A stretch of DNA of 64,000 bases from CADCVT01 sp036389485 (GTDB lineage Bacteria > Actinomycetota > Thermoleophilia > Solirubrobacterales > Solirubrobacteraceae): positions 100,284-164,283 of the forward strand of contig DASVPR010000015.1 in the NCBI GenBank assembly GCA_036389485.1, written 5' to 3'. Made by a program: the position numbers and the translations under genes. Each line of letters begins with the position of its first letter. Position 1 is the first letter of the stretch. Under the pieces are notes generated by a model. It saw nothing but the letters and a program-made list of their open reading frames with translations, was not told where the DNA came from and searched no databases. Positions 41,758 through 50,072 of this stretch are shown here, one piece after another.

Positions 41758-43640
41758 CGCGCCACCGACCTCAGGAAGCGGCCGGCGAACGTGTACGTCG
41801 CGGCGACCCCGCCCCAGGCGAGCAGCACGGCGAACGTCGTCTCGGCGTCCCACAGCGCGGCGGTGATGGAGATCACCGCGAACCGCTCGCCGATCGGGAA
41901 CGCAACCATCCGCTTGACCCAGATGAGCCCCGGCATGCGGTCGAGCCTGCGCCACAGGCCGAGGACGCGGCGGGGGAGGGAGACGGGGCGCGGAGGGTCG
42001 ACCGCTTCCGGCCCGGCGTCCGCCGTCACCTCCCGGGCGGGCTTCGGCGCGACGCCGGCGCCCAGGCGATCGCTCGGCTGCTCGATCGGCGGGTACTTCG
42101 TCTCACCGATCACCTGCTGACGGGCGGCGCCGAACGAGAAGTCCATCTGGTGGCGGACGGTCTGAAGCGTCAGCGCGGCCCCGGCGAGGACCCAGACGTC
42201 GCCGGCCTGCGTCGCGCTGTAGCCGATCGCGAGGCCGGCGAAGACCGCGTACTCCTTCGTGCGGTCGAAGACGGAGTCCAGCCACGCGCCGAGCTTCGAG
42301 AACTGGCGTGTGTAACGGGCCAGCTGGCCGTCGACGCAGTCCGTCGTGAAGGCGATCTGGAGGAGGACGGCGCCGGTGATCAGGCCCCACCGCTCGCCGG
42401 TCGCGAACGCGGCGGCCGCGGCGAACCCGATGAGGACCGAGATCGTCGTGACCTGGTTCGGCGTGAGCCCGCGGCGGGCCGCCCAGCGCGCGATGTACTT
42501 CGAGTACGGGCTGACGAAGAACGTCGTGAAGAAGCCGTCGGCGGCCTTCACGGACGAGTCGAGGAGGACCTTGTCCTCGTCGTACTCCTGGATGTCGAGC
42601 CGCGCGCGCTCGATGCCGGCGGGCGTGATCGGCCGCGCCCAGAAGAGCTTGCGCAGGTGGCTGACGCCGACCTGGGCGCCGGAGCGCACGAGCGCGACGA
42701 CGAGCATCGCGGCGACGTCGTTCGGCACGACCTTCCCGCGGCGGGCGATCTCGGCCTCGTCCTCGTCGGAGAGCACGATCTCGCTCGGGTCCTCGGGCAG
42801 CTCGAGCTCGGGCGTGTCGTTGTCGTCGTCGACGTCGTGCTCGAGCGGGCTCTCGCGGTCCATCTCCTGGCGCCACGCCGCCCGCGCGAGGACGGCGCGC
42901 CAGATCCCCATCTTGCGCTGGATCTCGTCGTCCCAGCCTTCCGGGAGCCCGTCGGCGGTGATCGCCGCGAGGCGCTCGGCGGAGGCGATCAGCGTCTCGC
43001 GGTCGGCCTCCGCGACCTTGAGGACGCCGAGGAACGTCGTGGTCGGCTTCGTCACGCCGTGGTACGGCGACGCGGCGCTCACGACGCGGCCGCGCGCGGA
43101 CCGCGTCCGTTGCTGGAACGGCCGCCCGACGCGCCCGACCGTCGCGAGGATGCCGGTCGAGACCCGGGGGTCCGCGGCCAGGCCCGCAAGCGCCTCGCGC
43201 TGGGTCAGCACCTCGCCCTGCGCGATCAGCAGCCCGCCGCCGGAGTCGCGAGCGATCCGAGCGATCGCCCGGAGGTCGCCGGAGGGATCGGGGGACGCCT
43301 CCACCGCGACCGCGGGCGCGCCGCCGCCGGCGAGGGTCGACGCGGGGTCGCCGGCGAGGCCCGGCGCGGCGGCGCGGCGGCCCAACGCGCGCTCCACCGA
43401 CGCGACCCACTCCGGCCGCGTGATCACATGCACGCTCGCCGCGCCGACGCTCGCCACCTGCGCGGCGAGGCGGCCGATGACGGTCTCGCTCGCGTCCCAC
43501 CGCAGGGTCGCCGCGGCGTCGCCGTCTTCCCCCGGCGCGGTCGCGAGGAGGATCGCCGTGGTGACGGCCGCCGGCGCCGGCGCGGGCGGGCGCGGAGGGG
43601 CGGGCGTCTGGGCGCGCGGAGGTGTGACCCCTGTCGTCAT
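41754..43640 (-). CDS. CDP-alcohol phosphotransferase fused to degenerate nucleotidyltransferase-like domain
   Basis: The 628-residue protein has two parts. The N-terminal ~250 residues look like a nucleotidyltransferase fold (AILLATAPG start; VIGRLAAQVASVGAASVHVI; later LLIAQGEVLT) but lack the GxGxRxxPxTxxxPK loop, so this part is probably non-catalytic. An acidic linker (DDDNDTPELELPED) follows. The C-terminal half is a membrane CDP-alcohol phosphotransferase with the complete motif DCVDGQLARYTRQFSKLG, then AWLD and VFD, including the fourth Asp missing in its smaller partner. It is the second gene of the operon. Likely transfers a CDP-polyol to a lipid or polyol acceptor. Confidence 0.8.
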   Translation of the reverse strand: MTTGVTPPRAQTPAPPRPPAPAPAAVTTAILLATAPGEDGDAAATLRWDASETVIGRLAAQVASVGAASVHVITRPEWVASVERALGRRAAAPGLAGDPASTLAGGGAPAVAVEASPDPSGDLRAIARIARDSGGGLLIAQGEVLTQREALAGLAADPRVSTGILATVGRVGRPFQQRTRSARGRVVSAASPYHGVTKPTTTFLGVLKVAEADRETLIASAERLAAITADGLPEGWDDEIQRKMGIWRAVLARAAWRQEMDRESPLEHDVDDDNDTPELELPEDPSEIVLSDEDEAEIARRGKVVPNDVAAMLVVALVRSGAQVGVSHLRKLFWARPITPAGIERARLDIQEYDEDKVLLDSSVKAADGFFTTFFVSPYSKYIARWAARRGLTPNQVTTISVLIGFAAAAAFATGERWGLITGAVLLQIAFTTDCVDGQLARYTRQFSKLGAWLDSVFDRTKEYAVFAGLAIGYSATQAGDVWVLAGAALTLQTVRHQMDFSFGAARQQVIGETKYPPIEQPSDRLGAGVAPKPAREVTADAGPEAVDPPRPVSLPRRVLGLWRRLDRMPGLIWVKRMVAFPIGERFAVISITAALWDAETTFAVLLAWGGVAATYTFAGRFLRSVAR

Positions 43641-45625
43641 CGGCCCTGGAACCTAGCCGGGGCTGCGCCGAGCTCGTCGAGCAGGGCGTCCCATTCGCGG
43701 CCGATCGCGGCGACGTCGTACGCCTTCGCGGTCTCGAGCGCGGCGGCCGAGCCGCGCCGCCGCCGCTCGGGGTCGCGGACGAACGCGAGGATCGCCTCGG
43801 CGAGCGCGTCGACGTCCTCCGGTGGCACGAGCACCCCGTCACGGCCGTCGGTGATGATCTCGCTGGGCCCGCGCGGGCAGTCGAAGCTCACGACCGGCAG
43901 GCCCTTGCTCATCGCCTCGACGATCACCATCCCGAAGCCCTCGAACCGCGAGCTGAGCACGAACAGCGACCCGCGCGCGAGCCCCTCCCCGAGCCGGCGC
44001 GTCGACCCCATCAGCAGCGCCCGGCCGTACAGCTCGCGGTCGAGGATCAGCTGCTGCAGCGCCGCGCGCTCAGGCCCGCCGCCGTAGATGCGCAGCTGCC
44101 ACTCGGGCTCCTCGCGCGCGACGCGCTCGAACGCGCGGATCAGCAGGTCGAAGCCCTTCTGCCGCGTGAGCCGGCCGGCGGCGACGACGACCTTCGCGTC
44201 CGGGTCGGCGATGCCCCCGCCGAGGGGCGGCAGCGCGTTGGGGATGCGCTTCACCCGCGTCCCCGGCCCGATCATCGCCTCGTAGTCGCGGCGGTCGTCG
44301 TCGTTCAGCGTCGTGAGCGCGGCGAGGCGGCGGTAGTGGCGCCTCATCGCCCGCGCGAGTCCCGGCAGGTGCGAGTGGAAGTTCATGTGCTCCTGGCCGA
44401 CCGTCGTCACGCCCGGCGCGGCGAGCTGCGCCGCGAGCTCGTTGAAGCCCGCGCGCGTCGTGATGAGCACGCCCGCGCGGGTCCGCCGGAAGAGCCGCGC
44501 CAGCTCGAGGTCGGTGCGCAGGCTGCACTGCGCGTACATGTGGTCGTCGGGGTGGAGGAGGACGCTCGGCAGCCGCGCGAGCAGACCCCCGGGCCTCTCG
44601 GCCAGCGCGGTGACCGTCACGCGCGGCGGGAACGGGAAGAACGGCCGCTCGCGCCGCCGGATCACGCTGACGACCTCGACGTCGTGCCGCGCGGCGAGAT
44701 GGCCGGCGACGTTGAACGTCGTCCGGATCGTGCCGCCCATGCCCCACGCGTGCATCAGCAGGATCCGGACGCCGCCGAACCCGTCGCCGCGCGCGCCGGC
44801 GTGGAGCAGGCGACGGACGAGGGCCGTGGCGACTCGGTGGACCCCGATCGCGACCGGCGCGAGGAGGAAGCGCTTCAGCGGCCCGCGGGTGCGCGGCTCG
44901 GCCAGCTCGCGATCGCCGTCCGCGACGAGCGCGTCCTCCCCGTCGCCGACCCGGATCGACAGGTTGTCCTCGACCGTGTAGTACGGCCGCGCCCGCCCCC
45001 GCGCCGGGAAGACCACGACGTCGCGCTTGCCCGGCAGACCGTCCCGGTGCGCGCCGACGCGCAGGTCGCCCGCGAACAGGTCCCACGTCCCGTCGCCGAG
45101 GGCCGCGACCAAGAGCCGCGACCCGTCCGCCCGCACCTCCGCGCCGTCGGAGCGACGGCGGGCGCGGAGTGGGGCCGGAGCGCCGCCCTCCGTCGCGGCG
45201 GCGTCGCCGGCCGGCTCCACGTCGACCACGAGGGCGTCCTCCTCGACCCGCACGCTCCGCACCTCCGCCCACGGCGAAAGCGGTGCGACCTCGACGACGA
45301 GCCGCCCGGCGTCCTCCCGCGCGCGGACGCGCCGGCCGCCGATGACGACGACGGCCCCGGCGCGCGGGGCGCGAAGGGGCGCGGCGGGGTCGAGCGAAGC
45401 GGCTCCGCTCGCCGACGCGGTCGCGGCGTGGGCGTCCCACGTGCCGAGCGGGAGCGCCTCCGCGTCGACGAGCGCCTCGTCGTCGGCCACGGCGAAGCGG
45501 AGCTCGTCGGCCGAGCCGCGCCGGCGCAGGACGAGCTCGGCGGGTGGGTCCTCGCCCGGCCCGCGCGCGAGCAGCACGCTCAGCCGCCGGCCGTCGACGA
45601 CCGCGACGCGACGGGCGGTCACCAC
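43637..45625 (-). CDS. GT4 glycosyltransferase, TagE-like, with N-terminal beta-rich domain
   Basis: The 662-residue protein begins with ~260 residues of beta-rich repeats (VAVVDGRRLSVLLARGP...) without a family I recognise, then a GT-B domain: ILLMHAWGMGGTIRTTFNVA, VTTVGQEHMNFHSHL, VVAAGRLTRQKGFDLLIRAF, RFEGFGMVIVEAMSKGLP and SFDCPRGPSEII. The last block matches poly(glycerol-phosphate) glucosyltransferase (TagE) and related GT4 enzymes. It is the first gene of the large operon, with TACGCT 7 nt before its GTG. A role in sugar decoration of the exported phosphate polymer is inferred. Confidence 0.8.
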   Translation of the reverse strand: MVTARRVAVVDGRRLSVLLARGPGEDPPAELVLRRRGSADELRFAVADDEALVDAEALPLGTWDAHAATASASGAASLDPAAPLRAPRAGAVVVIGGRRVRAREDAGRLVVEVAPLSPWAEVRSVRVEEDALVVDVEPAGDAAATEGGAPAPLRARRRSDGAEVRADGSRLLVAALGDGTWDLFAGDLRVGAHRDGLPGKRDVVVFPARGRARPYYTVEDNLSIRVGDGEDALVADGDRELAEPRTRGPLKRFLLAPVAIGVHRVATALVRRLLHAGARGDGFGGVRILLMHAWGMGGTIRTTFNVAGHLAARHDVEVVSVIRRRERPFFPFPPRVTVTALAERPGGLLARLPSVLLHPDDHMYAQCSLRTDLELARLFRRTRAGVLITTRAGFNELAAQLAAPGVTTVGQEHMNFHSHLPGLARAMRRHYRRLAALTTLNDDDRRDYEAMIGPGTRVKRIPNALPPLGGGIADPDAKVVVAAGRLTRQKGFDLLIRAFERVAREEPEWQLRIYGGGPERAALQQLILDRELYGRALLMGSTRRLGEGLARGSLFVLSSRFEGFGMVIVEAMSKGLPVVSFDCPRGPSEIITDGRDGVLVPPEDVDALAEAILAFVRDPERRRRGSAAALETAKAYDVAAIGREWDALLDELGAAPARFQGR

Positions 45626-45632
45626 GTCGAGG

Positions 45633-45638
45633 AGCGTA
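45633..45638 (-). promoter_or_regulatory. -10 box of polymer operon
   Basis: Minus-strand TACGCT ends 7 nt before the GTG at 45625. A TTGCCC lies 15 bp further upstream (45659-45654) as a possible, short-spaced -35. This is the only promoter candidate seen before the nine coupled genes. Confidence 0.4.
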
Positions 45639-45670
45639 CTGGCAGATCAACCGGGGCAAGCGTCCTGCCG

Positions 45671-46600
45671 ATGACGGGACGGATGCGGCTCGCAGCCCTC
45701 ACCGTCGTGCTGCTCGCGCTCGCCCCGGCCGTCGCCGAGGCGCGCGGCGGCCCCTGCCTGCCGGGCGGCGACGGGCCGCGCTGCACGTTCTGGACCGCGA
45801 AGGTCGTCCACGTCCACGACGGGGACACGCTCGAGGTCGAGGTGCACGGCACCACGCAGCGCATCCGCGTGACCGGCATCCAGGCGATGGAGCAGACCGT
45901 CTACTCGAGCTTCGCGACCCGCCGGCGCGGCGAGTGCCACGCGGTCGCGGCGACGAACCGCTTCGAGCAGCTCGTCCGGCGCAGCCGCGGCGTCGTCCGC
46001 CTCGCCGCGCAGGACCCGAGGAGCCGCAGCGGCAAGCGGTGGCGCCGTTCGGTCGCCGTCCGCGACCGCGGAAGCGGCGGCTGGCGCGACGTCGGCGAGA
46101 TCCTCGTCGGCGAGGGCCACGCGCTGTGGCTGACCAACCCCGTCGAGTGGGCGTGGAACGCGCGGTACGCGGCCGCCGCCGAGCGCGCGGCGGCCCAGCG
46201 GCTCCGCCTGTGGCACCCGGACGCCTGCGGCGCCGGCCCGAGCGCCGACGCCGACCTGAACGTCCGCGTCAACTGGGACGCCGACGGCGTCGACGTCGAG
46301 AACCCCAACGGCGAGTGGATCCGCGTGGTCAACCGGTCGGGCCGCGACGTCCCGCTCGGCGGCTGGTGGGTCCGCGACTCCGCCCTGCGGCGCTTCCGCT
46401 TCCCCGCGGGGACGACCGCGCCCGCCGGCGGCAGCGTCACCGTGCGGGTGGGCCGAGGCGCGCAGCGGGGCAGCGTCTTCCACTGGGGCCTCGGCGAGCC
46501 GGCGTTCGAGAACGTCACCGGCGACGGCCACCACGTCGGCGACGGCGCCTACCTCTTCGACCCCGACGGGGACCTGCGCGGCTTCAGCATGTATCACTGA
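45671..46600 (+). CDS. Secreted thermonuclease-like protein with lamin-tail domain
   Basis: The 309-residue protein has a Sec signal (RLAALTVVLLALAPAVAEA). The SNase-like domain shows VVHVHDGDTLEVEV (metal Asp), RIRVTGIQAME (catalytic Arg and Glu) and GEILVGEGHALW. The Ca2+-ligand Asp expected before the catalytic Glu (GIDAPE in the family) is Gln here, so activity may be altered. From about residue 195 a lamin-tail/immunoglobulin-like domain follows (NPNGEWIRVVNRSGRDVPLGGWWVRD). The combination is common in exported actinobacterial nucleases. ATG 45683 would also retain the signal peptide. Confidence 0.75.
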   Translation: MTGRMRLAALTVVLLALAPAVAEARGGPCLPGGDGPRCTFWTAKVVHVHDGDTLEVEVHGTTQRIRVTGIQAMEQTVYSSFATRRRGECHAVAATNRFEQLVRRSRGVVRLAAQDPRSRSGKRWRRSVAVRDRGSGGWRDVGEILVGEGHALWLTNPVEWAWNARYAAAAERAAAQRLRLWHPDACGAGPSADADLNVRVNWDADGVDVENPNGEWIRVVNRSGRDVPLGGWWVRDSALRRFRFPAGTTAPAGGSVTVRVGRGAQRGSVFHWGLGEPAFENVTGDGHHVGDGAYLFDPDGDLRGFSMYH

Positions 46601-46744
46601 GGGATCGTCAGTCGCACCTCCCTCGAGCGCGCCGCACGGAAGATCCTGCCGCTGCCGCCCCGCCACACGTGGCCGTGGACGCTGCCCGGCGTCCCCGCGC
46701 TGCACGAGCGGCGCTGGCGCAAGACGCTGGAGACCGCGCCCGTC

Positions 46745-47665
46745 ATGACCGCCGAGGAGCACGTCGAGCGCAACGTCGGCGCGCTGAAGGACATCGAGGA
46801 GGTGATCGCGTGCTCGCTGTGCGGCGAGCGGCGCGTGCAGCCGCTGTTCGTCGCGCGCTCGCGCAGGCGCAAGGGCCGGTGGGAGTACCACGTCGTGCGC
46901 TGCCCCGGCTGCGGCTTCCTCTACCGCCAGCCGGGCATCAAGCCCGAGCGCCTCGGCGAGCTGTACAAAGCCAAGCGCTACAAGGCGTTCCTCACCGGCC
47001 ACTACGCGGAGGAGCGCATCCGCCGCTACGAGCTCGTGATGGACGCCTTCCACCCGCTCTTCGAGGACGGGAGCGGCCGGCGGATCCTCGACTTCGGCTG
47101 CGGCGCGGGGCTGTTCCTCGACCTCGCGCACAAGCGCGGCTTCGAGCCGTACGGCGTCGACCTGTCGAAGGCGTCGGTGGAGGAGGCGCGGTCGAAGCCG
47201 AGCGGGCGGAACGCCTACTTCGGAAGCCCGCGCGACGTCCCCGAGATCGCCGCGGGCGGCTTCGACGTCATCACGATGTGGTCGGTCCTCGCGCACCTGA
47301 CGAGCCCGGTGGAGGACCTGACGATGCTGCGCGAGCTGCTCGCCCCCGGCGGGGCCCTGCTCATCCTCACCGTCAACGCGAACTCGCTCATGCTCAAGGC
47401 CGCGCGCGACGACTGGAACGGCTTCACGCCCAACCACCTGAAGTTCTTCTCGCCGACGACGCTGCCGCTGCTGCTGAAGCGCGCCGGCTTCGCCTCGGTC
47501 GTCTTCCGCCCGATGTACGGCGACGGCGTGGAGGCGGGCGACACGCGGATGTCGCCGCGCACGATCCGCCGCCTCGAGCGCGTCGTCGACGACGGCAACC
47601 GCGGCAACATGATGCGCGCCGTGGCCTTCGTGGAGCCGGACGGGCCGGCGCGCTGGGGCCTCTAG
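46745..47665 (+). CDS. SAM-dependent methyltransferase with N-terminal zinc-ribbon-like segment (5' end uncertain)
   Basis: From ATG 46745 the protein is 306 residues: CSLCGERR...VRCPGCGFLYRQPG forms a CxxC/CxxC motif, then ILDFGCGAGLFLDLAHKRGF (SAM motif I), VDLSKASVEEAR, and FDVITMWSVLAHL. This is the layout of glycan-linked methyltransferases. The same frame stays open back to the TGA at 46598-46600 of the nuclease gene, with almost every codon ending in G or C and a plausible sequence (SRTSLERAARKILPLPPRHT). The true start is therefore probably upstream (46604-46607 region), where only ATC or GTC are available. Confidence 0.75.
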   Translation: MTAEEHVERNVGALKDIEEVIACSLCGERRVQPLFVARSRRRKGRWEYHVVRCPGCGFLYRQPGIKPERLGELYKAKRYKAFLTGHYAEERIRRYELVMDAFHPLFEDGSGRRILDFGCGAGLFLDLAHKRGFEPYGVDLSKASVEEARSKPSGRNAYFGSPRDVPEIAAGGFDVITMWSVLAHLTSPVEDLTMLRELLAPGGALLILTVNANSLMLKAARDDWNGFTPNHLKFFSPTTLPLLLKRAGFASVVFRPMYGDGVEAGDTRMSPRTIRRLERVVDDGNRGNMMRAVAFVEPDGPARWGL

Positions 47666-48315
47666 CCGCGGTCGGTGCCGAAGCGGAACGAGCGGAAGGC
47701 GCTCTTGCCCGTGGCGACGAAGTCCGCGCCCGCCGCCGAGATCCGGTGGGGCCGCCGGTTCTCGAACGTGAGGACGACGCCGAGCCGCGGCGCCTCCTCG
47801 TCGGGCACGACGAAGATCTCGCGCCAGTAGGTGAACGCGCCCGGCGAGCCGGTGCGGTACGCGATCTGGTAGCCGGGGGAGTCGTTGACGGTGGAGCGGC
47901 CCTCGTCGCGGATGACGAACGTCGGGTCGCGCCGGCGCAGCGCGTCCATGTACCGCTCCGCGACCACGGGAAGGAGTCCCTTCGCGACGTCGCCGCGGAA
48001 CGGCGGGACCCTCAGCGGGCGGACGGCGATCGCGACCGACACGCGCCCGCGCCGCCCCTCCAGACGCACGAGCTCGCCGGGCCGAGGGTCGACCTCGCGC
48101 AGCGCGTCGTCGTCGTAGAGGAGGTTGAAGACCGGCTCGCCCTCGTGCACGAGCTGCCGCTCCGCGCTCAGCCGCCACGCGACGAGGATCCCGCCCGCGA
48201 GGAGCAGCGCCGCGACGGCCGCCGCGACGAGCGTGGCCCGCGGCGCGACCCCGAACCGCTCCCGCAGCAGCGCGGGCAGCGCAGGGCCGAACCCCGGACG
48301 GAGGGACGCGGGCAT
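47662..48315 (-). CDS. Membrane-anchored hypothetical protein
   Basis: The 217-residue protein has a cytoplasmic N-terminus, one membrane helix (ATLVAAAVAALLLAGGILVAW) and an extracytoplasmic domain of mixed strands (RLVHEGEPVFNLLYDDDALREV; GYQIAYRTGS; YWREIFVVPDE). No family is recognised. Start ATG 48315 is preceded by TAGAGT 7 nt upstream. It diverges from the riboflavin operon across 46 bp and converges with the methyltransferase at a shared CTAG. Function unknown. Confidence 0.6.
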   Translation of the reverse strand: MPASLRPGFGPALPALLRERFGVAPRATLVAAAVAALLLAGGILVAWRLSAERQLVHEGEPVFNLLYDDDALREVDPRPGELVRLEGRRGRVSVAIAVRPLRVPPFRGDVAKGLLPVVAERYMDALRRRDPTFVIRDEGRSTVNDSPGYQIAYRTGSPGAFTYWREIFVVPDEEAPRLGVVLTFENRRPHRISAAGADFVATGKSAFRSFRFGTDRG

Positions 48316-48322
48316 CGCGGCA

Positions 48323-48328
48323 ACTCTA
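48323..48328 (-). promoter_or_regulatory. -10 box for membrane-anchored gene
   Basis: Minus-strand TAGAGT ends 7 nt before the ATG at 48315. Confidence 0.35.
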
Positions 48329-48347
48329 GGAAGCCAAGACTTGCTCG

Positions 48348-48353
48348 TATCCT
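48348..48353 (+). promoter_or_regulatory. -10 box of riboflavin operon
   Basis: TATCCT ends 8 nt before the ribD ATG at 48362. The gap to the divergent gene is only 46 bp, which leaves no room for an FMN riboswitch leader. Confidence 0.45.
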
Positions 48354-48361
48354 CCACTGCG

Positions 48362-49480
48362 ATGGCCCTGCGCACCGAGACCGACCGCCTCCATCTCGCG
48401 CGAGCCGTCGAGTTGGCGGAGCGCGGGTACGGGCGCGTGTCGCCGAACCCGGTCGTCGGGGCCGTGCTCGTGCGCGACGGGGTCGTCCTCGGCGAGGGGT
48501 GGCACGACGAGCTGGGCGGACCGCACGCGGAGGTCAACGCGATCGCCGCCGCCGGAGACGACACGGACGGCGCGACCCTCTACGTCTCGCTCGAGCCGTG
48601 CTGCCACCACGGCCGCACGCCGCCGTGCACCGACGCGATCCTCGCCGCAGGCATCTCGCGCGTCGTCGTCGCGTCGGACGACCCGACCGAGAAGGCGTCC
48701 GGCCGCGGGCTGGGCATCCTGCGCGACGAGGGCGTCGGCGTCGACGTCGCCGACGGCGAGCTGGCCGCCCGCGCGCGCCTGCTCAACCAGGCGTTCCGCA
48801 AGCACGCGCGCACCGGCCGCCCATGGGTCCTCTTCAAGTCGGCGATGACCCTCGACGGCAAGGTCGCGACGCGCACCGGCGACTCGAAGTGGATCTCCGG
48901 CGAGCCGAGCCGCACGCTCGCGCACCGGTGGCGCGCGACCGTCGACGCCGTCGCGGTCGGGATCGGGACCGCGCTCGCCGACGACCCGCAGCTCACCGCC
49001 CGGGTCGACGGCGTCGTCCGCCAGCCGCGCCGGGTCGTCTTCGACTCCGAGGCGCGCCTGCCGCTCGACTCGAAGCTGGTGCAGGCCGCGCCCGACCCGC
49101 CGCTGACCGTCGTCGTGTCCCGCGCCGCGCCGCGCGCCGCCACCGACGGCCTGGAGACCGCTGGGGCCGAGATCATCGTCGCCACCGGCGAGAACGAGCA
49201 GGCCCGCGTGCGCAGCGCGCTCGCGCAGCTCGGGGCCGACGGCATCACCGCGATCCTCCTCGAGGGCGGCCCGCACCTCGCCGGCGCGTTCCTCGACGCC
49301 GGCGAGATCGACGAGGTCCGGCTCTTCCTCGCGCCGATGCTGCTCGGCGGCCGCACCGCGCGCGACCCGCTCGAGGGGGAGGGCGCCGAGCAGATCGCCG
49401 AGGCGCTCAAGGCGCTGACGCTCGACTGCGAGAAGGTGGGCGAGGACCTCCTGGTGTCGGCCCGGTTGCGGGAGTGGTAG
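48362..49480 (+). CDS. ribD: Bifunctional diaminohydroxyphosphoribosylaminopyrimidine deaminase / reductase
   Basis: The 372-residue cytosolic enzyme carries both domains. The deaminase half has GGPHAEVNAI (catalytic HAE) and LEPCCHHGRTPPCTDAI (zinc Cys). The reductase half has VLFKSAMTLDGKVATRTGDSKWISG, VGIGTALADDP and ILLEGGPHLAGAFL for NADPH and substrate binding. It performs the second and third steps of riboflavin synthesis from the GTP cyclohydrolase product. It is the first gene of the operon, 4 nt before ribE. Confidence 0.92.
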   Translation: MALRTETDRLHLARAVELAERGYGRVSPNPVVGAVLVRDGVVLGEGWHDELGGPHAEVNAIAAAGDDTDGATLYVSLEPCCHHGRTPPCTDAILAAGISRVVVASDDPTEKASGRGLGILRDEGVGVDVADGELAARARLLNQAFRKHARTGRPWVLFKSAMTLDGKVATRTGDSKWISGEPSRTLAHRWRATVDAVAVGIGTALADDPQLTARVDGVVRQPRRVVFDSEARLPLDSKLVQAAPDPPLTVVVSRAAPRAATDGLETAGAEIIVATGENEQARVRSALAQLGADGITAILLEGGPHLAGAFLDAGEIDEVRLFLAPMLLGGRTARDPLEGEGAEQIAEALKALTLDCEKVGEDLLVSARLREW

Positions 49481-49484
49481 CCGC

Positions 49485-50072
49485 GTGTTCACCGGGCTCG
49501 TCCAGTCGCTGGGAACGGTCGCCGAGGTGCACGACACCTCCGACGGCGTGCGGCTCGCGATCGAGTCGCCGCTCGCCGCGGAGCTGAAGGAGGGCGACTC
49601 GATCGCGGTCAACGGCGTCTGCCTGACCGCGGTCGGCCTCTGCAAGGGCGAGCGCTTCGGGGCGGACGTGATGCACGAGACGCTGCGGCGCTCCTCGCTC
49701 GGGTCGGTGGAGAGCGGGTCGGTCGTGAACCTCGAGCTGCCGCTGCGCGCGACCGACCGGCTCGGCGGGCACGTCGTGCAGGGGCACGTGGACGGGCTCG
49801 GCGTCGTGAGCGGGTCGCGCGAGGACGGCTTCGCGCGCGTCGTGACGATCGAGGCGCCGCCGGAGCTGCTGCGCTACGTCGTCGAGAAGGGGTCGATCGC
49901 GGTCGACGGCGTCTCCCTCACCGTCGCGCGCGTCGACGAGGAGAGCTTCGACGTCTCGCTCATCCCCGAGACGCTCGAGCGCACGACGCTCGGACGGGCG
50001 GCGAACGGCACGCCTGTCAACCTCGAGGTCGACGTGGTCGCGAAATACGTGGAGAAGCTGGTCCGAACATGA
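49485..50072 (+). CDS. ribE: Riboflavin synthase (alpha subunit)
   Basis: The 195-residue protein begins MFTGLVQSLGTVAEV and consists of two lumazine-binding repeats: DSIAVNGVCLTAV with GHVVQGHVDGLG, then GSIAVDGVSLTVARV. It dismutates two 6,7-dimethyl-8-ribityllumazine molecules to riboflavin, as a homotrimer in the family. GTG start 4 nt after ribD; its end overlaps ribBA (ATGA). Confidence 0.92.
   Translation: MFTGLVQSLGTVAEVHDTSDGVRLAIESPLAAELKEGDSIAVNGVCLTAVGLCKGERFGADVMHETLRRSSLGSVESGSVVNLELPLRATDRLGGHVVQGHVDGLGVVSGSREDGFARVVTIEAPPELLRYVVEKGSIAVDGVSLTVARVDEESFDVSLIPETLERTTLGRAANGTPVNLEVDVVAKYVEKLVRT

Noticed and set aside
48316..48361. FMN riboswitch before ribD
   Set aside because: The gap is only 46 bp, too short for an RFN element, and none of its conserved sequence is present.
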